From assembly GCA_016718135.1 (NCBI GenBank), contig JADKEF010000003.1:124001-188000 (forward strand): a stretch of 64,000 bases of DNA, written 5' to 3'. The stretch is from Acidobacteriota bacterium (GTDB lineage: Bacteria; Acidobacteriota; Blastocatellia; Pyrinomonadales; Pyrinomonadaceae). Positions 41,667-50,685 of the stretch are shown here, in pieces; position 1 is the first letter of the stretch, and every line of letters starts with the position of its first letter. The notes beneath the pieces are model-generated. The model was not told the DNA's origin and searched no databases. It worked only from the letters and a program-made list of their open reading frames with translations. Both the position numbers and the translations under genes were made by a program.

Positions 41667-42980
41667 CTATTTCGTCGCCCTCCGCGTGCGTGTGAGGCCG
41701 AGCTTGCGTTCGATCTCGCGAAGTTCGCTGGTCAGTGCAACGACCTGCTTCTTGTTGGTCGGCTCGCCGCGAATTATCTCTTCGCATTTGAAGAGCGTGG
41801 TCTCAGTCTGACTACGGTCGAGTCCAACTCGTTCGGCGATGCGTATGGCAAGTTCGCGACTCGTCGCCTGATGTATCTCAAGCCCAAAAAGCCGTGCCGC
41901 TCGCCTTCGAAATTCATTGTAAATATTCTCGATCGCCAGATCATACGCCCGTGTCCGACTCTGTAGCTCGGCCATCGCCGCAACGTACTCGAGCTTAGAA
42001 AGCCGATCCGGCTCGGCCTCGGGGACCGGCCGAGCGAAGCGGCGGCTCTGCGAATAGAAGATAAATCCGATCAACACTACCGCCTGAACAAAGATCGCGA
42101 CGACCGGCGTTCCAGCGAAGAACTGTATAAACCTATTGTTATCAATGCCGTAGCCCTGATGATATTCATCAAACGCCACGATCCCGCCATTTGTCGCAAC
42201 GAGATTGATCCCGAGTTGAGCGTTATCGGCGATCGCGATGCCCGCGTTTGAAACGATATAGGGATCTGTGACGAACACGATCTTGCCGCTACCGAAAGGC
42301 GCCTCGACGACGAGATTCTTATCCGCTGTCGCAAAATGGATCAGCGGAGCACTATCGGTCGGTGATTCAACCGTGCTCGAAATTCGTTCGTCCTTTCCGG
42401 GAGAGATGGGTTCGATATTGACGGTCGAGGCAAGCCGCGAGGGCTGAACTGCGTTGACGCTACTCGAAAAAATGCCGGGCTGGACAGGCTTGATCGCGGG
42501 TGTGTCGGCGGTCATCCTCGTCTGATCGCTCGGATCGACATCAAAGACATCGAACCTTGTCTCGTTCTCAAACTCCACTTTCCAACTCGATGTCGTGACA
42601 GCAAGCCCATCGGGCGGCTCGCGGTCAATGACGACAAGCCGTCCGCCCTCGGAGACCCATCGCAGAAGTTGCACAGTGTCCGGCTCGCTGAATGCACGCT
42701 TAATATTGCCCGTGATCACAAAGACCGCTGGCCGTGCATTTGCCGACGCCGTCAGCAATGCCGCCGGAGCCTGCTGCCAGCGCGTCGCCTTTCGCCCGGT
42801 CTCGCTGAGCAGTGAAAAATACGCCTGCGTGCCGGTCGCACCTGGATTAAACGTCGAACGATTTGGCGAAACCTCGCTGTCGGGCACGGTTTCTTTCTGC
42901 GTGTACGAAGCCGCGTTTAGCCCCGCCAGCACAGCGACCAGCAAGATCAGAAACCCGAGAATGAATATCTTCTGCTTCAA
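41667..42980 (-). CDS. DUF4350 domain protein
   Basis: 437 residues. An N-terminal membrane helix (IFILGFLILLVAVLAGLNAA) is followed by a periplasmic domain with SFNPGATGTQAYF-like NRSTFNPGATGTQAYFSLLS, RPAVFVITGNIKRAF and GGRLVVIDREPPDG, the DUF4350 pattern resembling a glutamine-amidotransferase-like or GldG-like fold. FGSGKIVFVTDPYIVSNAGI and the conserved VAFDEYHQGYG come next. A second membrane helix (VVAIFVQAVVLIGFIFYSQS) leads to a cytoplasmic helical tail. It sits flush between the DUF4129 and TauE-like genes. It is a membrane component often found with MoxR ATPases and has no known biochemical function. Confidence 0.85.
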   Translation of the reverse strand: MKQKIFILGFLILLVAVLAGLNAASYTQKETVPDSEVSPNRSTFNPGATGTQAYFSLLSETGRKATRWQQAPAALLTASANARPAVFVITGNIKRAFSEPDTVQLLRWVSEGGRLVVIDREPPDGLAVTTSSWKVEFENETRFDVFDVDPSDQTRMTADTPAIKPVQPGIFSSSVNAVQPSRLASTVNIEPISPGKDERISSTVESPTDSAPLIHFATADKNLVVEAPFGSGKIVFVTDPYIVSNAGIAIADNAQLGINLVATNGGIVAFDEYHQGYGIDNNRFIQFFAGTPVVAIFVQAVVLIGFIFYSQSRRFARPVPEAEPDRLSKLEYVAAMAELQSRTRAYDLAIENIYNEFRRRAARLFGLEIHQATSRELAIRIAERVGLDRSQTETTLFKCEEIIRGEPTNKKQVVALTSELREIERKLGLTRTRRATK

Positions 42981-44024
42981 CTATTTTCCCTGCACCGACG
43001 ATATCGCCCTGCGACAGCGTTCACGAAATTCTGCCCAATCCTCCGCACCCGCTAGACGCAGGCCATACCAGCTTCGTTCAAAATTTGAAGTTAGGCCCGA
43101 CATGTCGGAGAAAAGTTCGTCGCGTTTTCGCACGTCACGCAGGTAATCGCGATTTGTCTTATGTCGCGCGATTCGGACGATCTTTCGGTCGCCAAGCTCA
43201 ACTAGCAATGCGATGTAGCCTTTGCGAATGGCCCCGCGATGATCTCCCGCTCCCGCCAGCCGCTCTGCTTCACTAAAGATGTCCGCCGCCGATTCGTCCT
43301 CTCCGATACGCTCGCCGAGGATCACACGGTCGCCGTCTTTTGTCTTCGACGTGCGTCTTCGCTTCGCAAAGAACGGCACGAATCGCCAGACGAGAAATAC
43401 AATAAGCGCCGCGACCGCGGCAAAGATCACGACTTGTAGCACTACACGGAGCCCTTCAAAACTAGGCCCGGTTGGCGAAGGCTCAGCCCGTTCCGGCATC
43501 TGCTTTGCCAACCATTCCTGAAATTGCCGCCACCATTTCTGAAACAAACTTTCGCCCTTTGGCTCAGCCTTTTGATATTCCTGGCGACGAAGTATCTCAG
43601 CCAACTTCGGTTTGTCCTGATCTTTGGACTGCTCAGCAGATGCGGCTGCGGTTAGCTCATTGATACCGGTCTCGATCGCTTTAAGGCGTCCGGAGATCGA
43701 GTTGATGATCTCGGTTCGCTTTGCCTCGTCGGTCTCATTTGCGAAGTTGTCGAGATCTCTGTGAAACCAAGAATTTTCGGTCTCGACCGTACCGCCCGGA
43801 GTGTCGATCCGCTCCGACTTTGGCACGAGCCGGCGAAGCTCGACGATGGACTCGCGTTCCAGATCGGTGTCGCCATCGGCGATAATCTCGATTAGCTCCT
43901 CGCATCCGGCGATCGCACTCCCGACGCGGCTCTGATATTCATCGAGCGTCGCGGCAATGCCCTGCTCTGCGACAAAAGCCGCAAGCAGTAACAGTATTAA
44001 ACATCGTGCGAGAAACTTCCTCAT
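42981..44024 (-). CDS. DUF4129 domain membrane protein
   Basis: 347 residues with a signal peptide (MRKFLARCLILLLLAAFVAE). A helical periplasmic region (ESIVELRRLVPKSERIDTPG, ITELTAAAS-like INELTAAASAEQ) is followed by one membrane helix (VVLQVVIFAAVAALIVFLVW). The C-terminal cytoplasmic DUF4129 domain has HRGAIRKGYIALLVELGDRK, KTNRDYLRDVRKRDELFSDM and FERSWYGLRLAGAEDWAEFR. DUF4129 domains usually accompany MoxR, DUF58 and transglutaminase-type proteins in cell-envelope systems. The start overlaps the upstream gene's stop by 4 bases and the next gene begins with no gap. Confidence 0.88.
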   Translation of the reverse strand: MRKFLARCLILLLLAAFVAEQGIAATLDEYQSRVGSAIAGCEELIEIIADGDTDLERESIVELRRLVPKSERIDTPGGTVETENSWFHRDLDNFANETDEAKRTEIINSISGRLKAIETGINELTAAASAEQSKDQDKPKLAEILRRQEYQKAEPKGESLFQKWWRQFQEWLAKQMPERAEPSPTGPSFEGLRVVLQVVIFAAVAALIVFLVWRFVPFFAKRRRTSKTKDGDRVILGERIGEDESAADIFSEAERLAGAGDHRGAIRKGYIALLVELGDRKIVRIARHKTNRDYLRDVRKRDELFSDMSGLTSNFERSWYGLRLAGAEDWAEFRERCRRAISSVQGK

Positions 44025-45127
44025 TTGAGATCAAGAGTAGTCATTGACGACGAAGACGCTTTCTCCGAGCCCGCCGGAGCAGGAACAACCGTCGACAATG
44101 CCGGCTGCAAAGGATTGAGATACGTATCAGGCACGTTCGGGATATCGCCGAGCCGACGTGCGGCCATCAGTTCGATATCGTAGCCTTCTCCTCGAACGCG
44201 CTCATCGACGTACAGGAGACACAGCCCGACCATCCACACCGGCGAGAGCAGTATAAAACTTATCTGCCAGATCAGCCCGTACGCGATCTCATACCAGGCT
44301 GGCATTACGTCGGCGTCAAATGACATCAACTCGATGCCGTTCGCCGATGCATACCACGCGAGCGGAACATAAAGCAGCATCAATGCCGAGTACGTCGCAA
44401 GCGTAGTAAATAGAAACAACGCGGCGAGACGCATTACATTACCACTCGCGAGGCTCGCACTGCGCGAGATCGCTGCGAACACGCCTTGACCCTCGACGAG
44501 CATCACCTGCGGCACATACGCCAGTCGCGACGCTGCGAGGAAGAACAGCCAGACCGTACCGAATGCGACCCCAAGTACGACGACCAAGCCAACGATAAAC
44601 GCGAGAATCGGCACGGGACCAAGGATAGAACCAATTATTAGAACTGATATACCGCCGATCGTCAGCCCGAGATAAAATATCGGCACGCCGATCGTCACTA
44701 GCAAAACCGTGATCAACGTCGCCGCCACGACAAGGCCGCCGAGACGTTTCCATGTATTGCGGTAAGTTTCTGCAAAGGTGATCGGCTCGTCAAAGAGCAG
44801 GTGCCGAACGAAATTTCGCGACGCGCCGCCCATCACGACAAGTGTCGCGATGGTCTCGGTCAGCCAGATCACGCCCGTGCCGAACCACAGGAATAAATAG
44901 TAGAAGGTGTTCTCGGCGGAAAGCTGATCGCTCCCTATCGAAAATATCTGCCGCCCGAGCAGGGTCCAACCGACAGAAATGATCGTGCCGATGATAACCG
45001 GCGGCGCCGCGATCAGAATAAATGTCGAGAAAAATCGCCGGTAAAATCGCACGGCACGGTCGATCAGGTCGCCGGCTCCAAGCTGGGTTAGCGTTCTGTC
45101 TGTGGGTGTGTCCGCGATCGTCGGCAT
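44021..45127 (-). CDS. Polytopic membrane protein of the DUF4129/MoxR cluster
   Basis: 368 residues with six or more hydrophobic segments (FFSTFILIAAPPVIIGTIIS, LVVAATLITVLLVTIGVPIF, ILGPVPILAFIVGLVVVLGV, LAALFLFTTLATYSALMLLY and others). It opens with LTQLGAGDLIDRAVRFYRRF, the amphipathic start typical of membrane proteins annotated as glycerophosphoryl-diester-phosphodiesterase membrane domain or DUF975-like. No catalytic motif is seen. The C-terminal tail is cytoplasmic (MAARRLGDIPNVPDTYLNPL). It is the first gene of the five-gene minus-strand operon, overlapping DUF4129 by ATGA. Confidence 0.72.
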   Translation of the reverse strand: MPTIADTPTDRTLTQLGAGDLIDRAVRFYRRFFSTFILIAAPPVIIGTIISVGWTLLGRQIFSIGSDQLSAENTFYYLFLWFGTGVIWLTETIATLVVMGGASRNFVRHLLFDEPITFAETYRNTWKRLGGLVVAATLITVLLVTIGVPIFYLGLTIGGISVLIIGSILGPVPILAFIVGLVVVLGVAFGTVWLFFLAASRLAYVPQVMLVEGQGVFAAISRSASLASGNVMRLAALFLFTTLATYSALMLLYVPLAWYASANGIELMSFDADVMPAWYEIAYGLIWQISFILLSPVWMVGLCLLYVDERVRGEGYDIELMAARRLGDIPNVPDTYLNPLQPALSTVVPAPAGSEKASSSSMTTLDLK

Positions 45128-45180
45128 CGGTAAAAACTGAACTAAAAAGAGTATAACGTCATTACGTTTTACAAAAAAGA

Positions 45181-45200
45181 AGCGGCCCGAGAAGGCCGCT
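45181..45200 (-). terminator. Terminator of the TPR protein gene
   Basis: AGCGGCC-cgagaa-GGCCGCT hairpin. On the minus strand it is followed by TCTTTTTTGTAAAAC. It lies 31 bases beyond the stop at 45232. Confidence 0.85.
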
Positions 45201-45231
45201 GAGCTACTTTCCCATCAGTAAACACACACGA

Positions 45232-46263
45232 TCAATTCGGCTTCCCGCCGGGCGGCGTTTTGAGCTGAACAATTATCTTTTTCAAATTCTCAGCATCCGA
45301 TGCTCCCGGTACCAGGATGAGATATTTTTCGAGTTCCTCGATAGCACGAGCGTCGTTCCCGCCAGCGATGTACAGATTCGCTAACATCCGATGTGCTTCG
45401 TGGTGCGTGTCACCGGAAAGCGTGATCGAAAGTAATAGAGCTTTCTCGGCCTCGTCGAATCGCTCAAGGGCCGTCAGCGTGCGGCCGAGATAATATTGGG
45501 CTACAGCCGAACTCGCATTCGCCGTGAGAGCCGATTTTAACGTAGCTTCGCTGTCTGCGTACCGTTTCTGCCGAAGCAGAAGGATGCCGCGATTGAGCAA
45601 TGGCTCAAAGGAATCTGGCTTTATCTTCAAAGCCGACTGCAAAGCGATATCCGCCTTGTCGAGGTCGTTCAACTTCATGTATTGAACGCCCAGCTCGTTA
45701 TAGCCATTGGCGAAGCCCGGATACGCGGCGATCGCCTGGTTAAGTTCGTTGATCGCCGCCCGATGGTCACCAGATCTCGACAACAAAACAGCCTTGTCAA
45801 AATGGACCAACGCCGTCGGCGGAATGCCGGCGTTCTCGGCTTTTACAACGGAAGGTTTTGGGTTACTCGGCTTGCGACCTGCCCTCTCCCGAAGCCGGAT
45901 ATTCACCGCATAAGACAATTTGTATCCGCCGGTTTCTACCACGACACGTTCTGAAACAGGCTCGAATTCATCTTCCCCCTCAACGATCACCGTGTACTCT
46001 CCGGGTGGGACGTGGCCGAACCCGAATCGCCCTTGGTCATCGGTCATAACTGAGATCTCGCTGCGACTGAGCGAGATCAGTCGAATTCCGATCTTAGTGT
46101 CCGCTCGTTTTCCCGACGGCCAATACACGGTTCCCACAATATAATTCTGTCCACCCCAGCCGGTATTGGTGCCCAGGCTGCCGCCGATCTGTCCCAATAA
46201 TGGGGCGGAAAAGGCGAATAGCGAGATACCGAGGATAAAATAGTGCAGCTTGCTCTTTAACAT
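45232..46263 (-). CDS. Exported TPR protein with carboxypeptidase-regulatory-like domain
   Basis: 343 residues from ATG 46263 (MLKSKLHYFILGISLFAFSA); an ATG 15 bases further out is possible. A signal peptide cleaved near LLGQIGG is followed by a Cna-B/carboxypeptidase-regulatory-like beta domain (YIVGTVYWPSGKRADTKIGI, SVMTDDQGRFGFGHVPPGEY). Then come about five TPR repeats (LVHFDKAVLLSRSGDHRAAI, NGYNELGVQYMKLNDLDKAD, QYYLGRTLTALERFDEAEKA and others). It is a periplasmic scaffold. It lies downstream of the first giant receptor but has its own terminator on each side, so it is a separate transcript. Confidence 0.82.
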   Translation of the reverse strand: MLKSKLHYFILGISLFAFSAPLLGQIGGSLGTNTGWGGQNYIVGTVYWPSGKRADTKIGIRLISLSRSEISVMTDDQGRFGFGHVPPGEYTVIVEGEDEFEPVSERVVVETGGYKLSYAVNIRLRERAGRKPSNPKPSVVKAENAGIPPTALVHFDKAVLLSRSGDHRAAINELNQAIAAYPGFANGYNELGVQYMKLNDLDKADIALQSALKIKPDSFEPLLNRGILLLRQKRYADSEATLKSALTANASSAVAQYYLGRTLTALERFDEAEKALLLSITLSGDTHHEAHRMLANLYIAGGNDARAIEELEKYLILVPGASDAENLKKIIVQLKTPPGGKPN

Positions 46264-46314
46264 ATATACATCCTGCAAAGCTCGGACGATCTTGAAACTA
46301 ATAAGTATAAAAAA

Positions 46315-46344
46315 GGGCGTTGCCGACAGAGACCGGCAACGCCC
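46315..46344 (-). terminator. Terminator of the first TonB-dependent receptor gene
   Basis: GGGCGTTGCCG / CGGCAACGCCC, an 11-bp perfect stem with an 8-base loop. On the minus strand it is followed by TTTTTTATAC. It lies 24 bases beyond the stop at 46368. Confidence 0.92.
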
Positions 46345-46367
46345 AATAGTTATCAGGTCTGACTTCC

Positions 46368-49300
46368 TTAGAAGTTGAACCGGATCATAAGGTCGATCAG
46401 GCGTCCGCCAGGATTGTTCGTTGTCGATAGATCCTGATATGCGGAACCTGCTGCCAACTGGCCAAAAGTCGTACCACCGACAGCTGAGGTAGCAACGTCA
46501 GTTGCCCAACCGCCTACGCGGAATGAGGGCGAGTTGAACACATCGAGAAGAGTTGTTCTGATCTCGAAATTGCGACGTTCGCTGATGGTGATCTTCTTGG
46601 CGATAGCCAGATCAAAGTTACGGAAAGACGGTCCATAAACGATTAGGTTCTGGAATCCGCACTGTCCCGAATACTGCTGTTGGCAATTGCCGATACCTGC
46701 AGGAGCGATATAGCGGCCTGTCGGGGCTCCACCGTAGGTCGTACCGTATCCACCGGCTCCGGTGATGTTAAGGTCAAAGGCTCGCTGGGTGTTCAGAATG
46801 ATGTCGTCCGGCAAGAAGGTGACCGTTGTCGCATTCTTACGCACTGAGATCGATTCCTGAAGCTCCTTCTTGGTCATGCCAACAAGGTTAACGTTGCCGA
46901 AGCTGAACGGCGAACCGCTCTGCCAGCGAACCGTCGGCAGAAGTGTCCAATTGCCGATGATCGCATTGACCGCACGCCCTGCATTGCCAAAGAATGCGCG
47001 TCCAGTACCCATCGGAAGGTCATAGGTCGCGTCAAACTTGAACTGATGCCTGATGTCGAATGGCTGTACATTCTTGGCGAGTTCCAGACCACCCGGACGA
47101 AGCGTGTAGTTCGACTGTCCGCCGCCGGCCGATGTCGAAGCATCCGACTGAGCCTTGGAGAACACATAGCTTGCCTGCATACGGAAGCCCTGCGACAAAC
47201 GACGTCTAACTTCAATTACCCCCGAGTCATACCAGCTGTTAGCATCGCTCTGTAATAGGAACGATCCTGCTGGTACTGCCGGATTGGCACGGAAGAAGTT
47301 AGAAGGACGTCCATTAGCGATCGCATTGGCGCGGCGTGTCGCGTCGTTCTCGAACGATGCACTGCCTACGAAATTGATCGGCGATGGGTTGTTAACGTTC
47401 AGCAACGAGACCAGAGTTGCGTTTGCAAAGTTTGTTGCTGCGTAACGTGCCGGATTCGATGGGTCGTAGTTAGCCGTCGTATTGAAATACGACAACATGA
47501 TCGGAAGCGGCGAGGTGCCCGTTCCGGCTCCGAAGTAAGCGAAGGTCGTTCCGCGTCCGGCAGCGATGTTCGCGTACAGGTTAGCCTGCGCAAGACGGAA
47601 TTCAGCTCCGAAGCCGTTCTCGATCGTGTTTACTTCATTGACAAAGTTCAGACGATGGAGTCCTTTGCCACGGTTTCCAACGTAGCGAAATTCGACCACT
47701 GTGTTGCGGTCAATTTCACGCTGATAACCAAAGCTGAACGAATCGACCGTACCCGTCTTCAGATCCGGTGAAACGCCGATAGCCTGACTGGCTGTCGTAA
47801 GCGTCAGCGGGAATGCCGGGGTCGCCGAAAACGTCGGGGTTGTCAGGTTGGTGTTACCCGGGTCACGAAGATTCGTTCCGATGGTAAAGCTGCCTGCAAC
47901 ACCTGTGTTTCGGGTAAGCGGGATAGAGCCACCAGGAGTGTTGTTTGTGACGATCGTCTGCGTTGCAGAGCCTTCACGAACAAACGCTCGCGAGAAGCCG
48001 CCGCGGAATACGCTCTTGCCTTCGCCGCCGAAGAGCGTGCCAAGGAATCCCTTGAACTTGGGGCTCCAGACAACACCGACGGACGGTGCAAAGTTGTCCA
48101 TATCATCTTCGTAGGCTTTCTCGCCTATGCCGAAGAGAACAGCACGAGGTGCGGTACCACCCGAAGCTCCGGGCTGGAAAACACCGTTGGGGCCTGAGAT
48201 ACCGTAGACCTGCGTCCAATCTTCGAGGCGTCCGATGTTACCGGTAGCCGCATAGAAAGCTTCCTGCGGCTGCCATCTGATACCGTAGTTGATAGAGAAG
48301 TTCGGCCGGATACGCCAGCTGTCCTGTACGAATAGGCCGTAGGTCTTGAGGCCAAATTCCTGTGCCAATGGCCCGTTCTCTACATATCGGCCGCTGCCGT
48401 CAAGATAGGCATTCGACGCATAGCCTGAAACGCGTCCAATAAGGGCTGCGTAAATGGCACGGGCATCCGCCTGCTGAGTTGTTGTCGAACCAGGCATTGT
48501 CGTTGCGTTGAACATCGTGAACGCAGTTCCCTCAGCTGAGTTGACGCCAAAGCTGACGGTCGGGACGATACGGTTAACGTTGGTCTGCTCGGTTCGGATG
48601 AACTTGTACTGGCCGCCGAAGTTGAAGGCGTGATTGCCTTTGACCCACGTTACGGAATCAGTAAAGTCATGCGTCGGGGTCGAACGTGTCTGCGACGAGT
48701 TGCCGTTATAAGGATTGGTGATAGCCATCGCCCCGCCAATATCCAGAAAACGGCCGCCAGTGAAGCCAAAGACCGATGTATCTAACTCACTGAAGAAGTC
48801 AGTCGTACCACCCGAATTAGCGTAGCGAACCTCGTTGACCACATTATTTCCAAAAGTAGAACGAAGAGCTCCCGTGTAGGATTTACGAATACCGCTCTGT
48901 CCCTGGAACGGGAAGCCCGGGAAGATCTCGTCACGGCTGTTGAGAAAATCTTTGCCGGGTTTGAAGTTGTTACGGTTGTAAACAAATTCAAAGCTGTGAT
49001 TCTTGGTCAGCACGAAATCTAAACGCACCGCCGTGAAGTTACGCTGGCTAAGTCCCGATGGCGTAAAGCTGTAGGTGTTACGGTTCGGATTATTCGTGAT
49101 GGCAGCCGATGTACCGGTCGTTGCTACTGCCGCACGAATGCGGTTGAGAGCGGCCGCAACGGTCGGATCCGGCGTCGCAAGCTGAGCGTTAGCTGCGGCA
49201 AGCGTGTAGAGGTTTACCGTGTTGGTAACGCCGCCCGCGATATACGAGAAAATGCCCGCCTGTGCATTAGGCGTCAGGATCGTACGGGTACGTGTGACCG

Positions 49301-50258
49301 ATTCCGGGTTGCGATACTCTTCGTGGCTGATGAAGAAGAATCTCTTGCTCTTACCCGAGTCGAAGGCACCAACGCCTTCGCCAAAACCAAGGAACGGGAT
49401 CGGGCCGCCGATACGTCCGCCGTACTGGTTAAGGATGATCTTCTGGCGGGGCAACCCATCACGGTTGTTATACCAGTAGTTCGAGTTGAGCGCCGTGTTG
49501 CGATGCTGCCAGAAAACGCCGCCTGTGTAGTCGTTTGTTCCGCGACGGGTCACAAAACGGATCTGCACGGCACCGTCACCGCCGCTTTCCGCACCGGGAT
49601 TAGCGGTCGAGACGGTCACTTCGTCGATAGCATCGACGCGTGGACGGATGTATGTAAAGAAGCCGTCAGTCGAACGGTTTGCATTATCCTGAGCGTCAAC
49701 GCCGTCAAGCGTGATGCTCAATGCACCTTTGGGAAGTCCGTTGATCGACGACGAACGCGGCCGGCCCGTGTTTGCGGTACCAGGCAGCAACAAGATCAGG
49801 TCGAGAGCATCACGCGATGCGATCGGTGTCTCGGTGATCTGACGGCCGGTGATGTTCGTACCGACAGCAGCTGTCTGAGTCTGTAGCACTTCACCACCGC
49901 TGGCGATCTCGACGACCTCGCCGACGTTACCGATCTCTAATTTGGCATCGACTGTCGTCGGTGTTCCGATGTCAACTTTGACATTGGATACCGTCGCGGT
50001 CTTAAAGCCTTGTCCCGTGACGGTCACAATGTAAATACCATTTGAAAGCGACGGGATACGATAAGCACCACTATCATTGGTCGTAGTGGAAAACTCTTGT
50101 CCCCTGTCGTTCTTGGCTTTTACACTTGCTCCCGGCACAACGGCTCCGTTCGGATCCATTACGGTACCCGCGATCGAGCCGGTGTTTTGTGCGTTAATAG
50201 CCACCTGAGCGATCATGATCGCGGCAAGGGCTATAACAAGCTTGGTAAACTTTCTCAT
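46368..50258 (-). CDS. Oar-type TonB-dependent outer membrane receptor (first copy)
   Basis: 1296 residues. A signal peptide (MRKFTKLVIALAAIMIAQVA) is followed by a carboxypeptidase-regulatory-like domain (NTGSIAGTVMDPNGAVVPGA, SGAYRIPSLSNGIYIVTVTG). The plug domain has TETPIASRDALDLILLLPGT, INGLPKGALSITLDGVDAQD and ESGGDGAVQIRFVTRRGTND. A very large beta-barrel ends in aromatic RLIDLMIRFNF, as outer membrane proteins do. The family imports large substrates, often plant or peptide polymers, or acts in adhesion (Oar). The start has the strong ribosome site GAGGAGGA. A sigma54 promoter is 208 bases upstream. The substrate is unknown. Confidence 0.92.
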   Translation of the reverse strand: MRKFTKLVIALAAIMIAQVAINAQNTGSIAGTVMDPNGAVVPGASVKAKNDRGQEFSTTTNDSGAYRIPSLSNGIYIVTVTGQGFKTATVSNVKVDIGTPTTVDAKLEIGNVGEVVEIASGGEVLQTQTAAVGTNITGRQITETPIASRDALDLILLLPGTANTGRPRSSSINGLPKGALSITLDGVDAQDNANRSTDGFFTYIRPRVDAIDEVTVSTANPGAESGGDGAVQIRFVTRRGTNDYTGGVFWQHRNTALNSNYWYNNRDGLPRQKIILNQYGGRIGGPIPFLGFGEGVGAFDSGKSKRFFFISHEEYRNPESVTRTRTILTPNAQAGIFSYIAGGVTNTVNLYTLAAANAQLATPDPTVAAALNRIRAAVATTGTSAAITNNPNRNTYSFTPSGLSQRNFTAVRLDFVLTKNHSFEFVYNRNNFKPGKDFLNSRDEIFPGFPFQGQSGIRKSYTGALRSTFGNNVVNEVRYANSGGTTDFFSELDTSVFGFTGGRFLDIGGAMAITNPYNGNSSQTRSTPTHDFTDSVTWVKGNHAFNFGGQYKFIRTEQTNVNRIVPTVSFGVNSAEGTAFTMFNATTMPGSTTTQQADARAIYAALIGRVSGYASNAYLDGSGRYVENGPLAQEFGLKTYGLFVQDSWRIRPNFSINYGIRWQPQEAFYAATGNIGRLEDWTQVYGISGPNGVFQPGASGGTAPRAVLFGIGEKAYEDDMDNFAPSVGVVWSPKFKGFLGTLFGGEGKSVFRGGFSRAFVREGSATQTIVTNNTPGGSIPLTRNTGVAGSFTIGTNLRDPGNTNLTTPTFSATPAFPLTLTTASQAIGVSPDLKTGTVDSFSFGYQREIDRNTVVEFRYVGNRGKGLHRLNFVNEVNTIENGFGAEFRLAQANLYANIAAGRGTTFAYFGAGTGTSPLPIMLSYFNTTANYDPSNPARYAATNFANATLVSLLNVNNPSPINFVGSASFENDATRRANAIANGRPSNFFRANPAVPAGSFLLQSDANSWYDSGVIEVRRRLSQGFRMQASYVFSKAQSDASTSAGGGQSNYTLRPGGLELAKNVQPFDIRHQFKFDATYDLPMGTGRAFFGNAGRAVNAIIGNWTLLPTVRWQSGSPFSFGNVNLVGMTKKELQESISVRKNATTVTFLPDDIILNTQRAFDLNITGAGGYGTTYGGAPTGRYIAPAGIGNCQQQYSGQCGFQNLIVYGPSFRNFDLAIAKKITISERRNFEIRTTLLDVFNSPSFRVGGWATDVATSAVGGTTFGQLAAGSAYQDLSTTNNPGGRLIDLMIRFNF

Positions 50259-50465
50259 TCTTTCCTCCTCAAGAAAAATCAGGAATTCACTCGTTAAATA
50301 AGTGCAATGTCAGCAGCTCAAAAGAGCTGACTTTCAGCCTAAATTAGTCACCTAAGGAACTGATCCGATGTTGTATCTGCCCCTTTAACTTAGGCCGAAC
50401 GACGAGAAACCCGCTTGTTGGAAAAATAATTAGTTGTTACTGGAACTCAGGAAATATATCAAAAT

Positions 50466-50480
50466 GCAAGTTTTGTGCCA
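50466..50480 (-). promoter_or_regulatory. Sigma54 (-24/-12) promoter of the first TonB-dependent receptor
   Basis: On the minus strand the sequence reads TTGGCACAAAACTTGCATTT, a perfect match to the sigma54 core TGGCAC-N5-TTGC with T-rich bases after it. It points toward the receptor start at 50258, giving a leader of roughly 190 bases. That leader holds a small hairpin, CAGCTC-aaaa-GAGCTG, near 50314-50329. No other clear promoter was seen in the 427-bp gap. Confidence 0.85.
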
Positions 50481-50610
50481 AGTGGGGCTATATTGCTGAA
50501 AAAGCCGTAACTGCGGCATTTGCCAGACATACCGATGGAGGTTTCTGCGGCCTGACCGGCAAATGAGGCGATCTCAATACAATTTTGAGGATTTTCTACA
50601 TTTTATTGGA

Positions 50611-50640
50611 TTGCCATCCAGCGCCGATGCCGGATGGCAA
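50611..50640 (-). terminator. Hairpin downstream of the LolA-like gene
   Basis: TTGCCATCC / GGATGGCAA with a 12-base loop, 46 bases beyond the stop at 50686. There is no clear T-run on the minus strand, so it is a weak or factor-dependent terminator, or an mRNA-stabilising hairpin, placed upstream of the sigma54 promoter. Confidence 0.5.
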
Positions 50641-50685
50641 CTGTCGGTTCAAACGAGTATCGCTTCTAACGATCCTCGGCATCTC

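Noticed and set aside
49323..49886. A 187-codon plus-strand frame opposite the first TonB-dependent receptor.
   Set aside because: Antisense to the plug domain of the receptor; no ribosome site and no recognisable protein.
50281..50685. The 427-bp gap upstream of the first receptor was examined for a small RNA or riboswitch.
   Set aside because: Only the sigma54 promoter and two small hairpins were found; no known riboswitch fold was recognised by eye.
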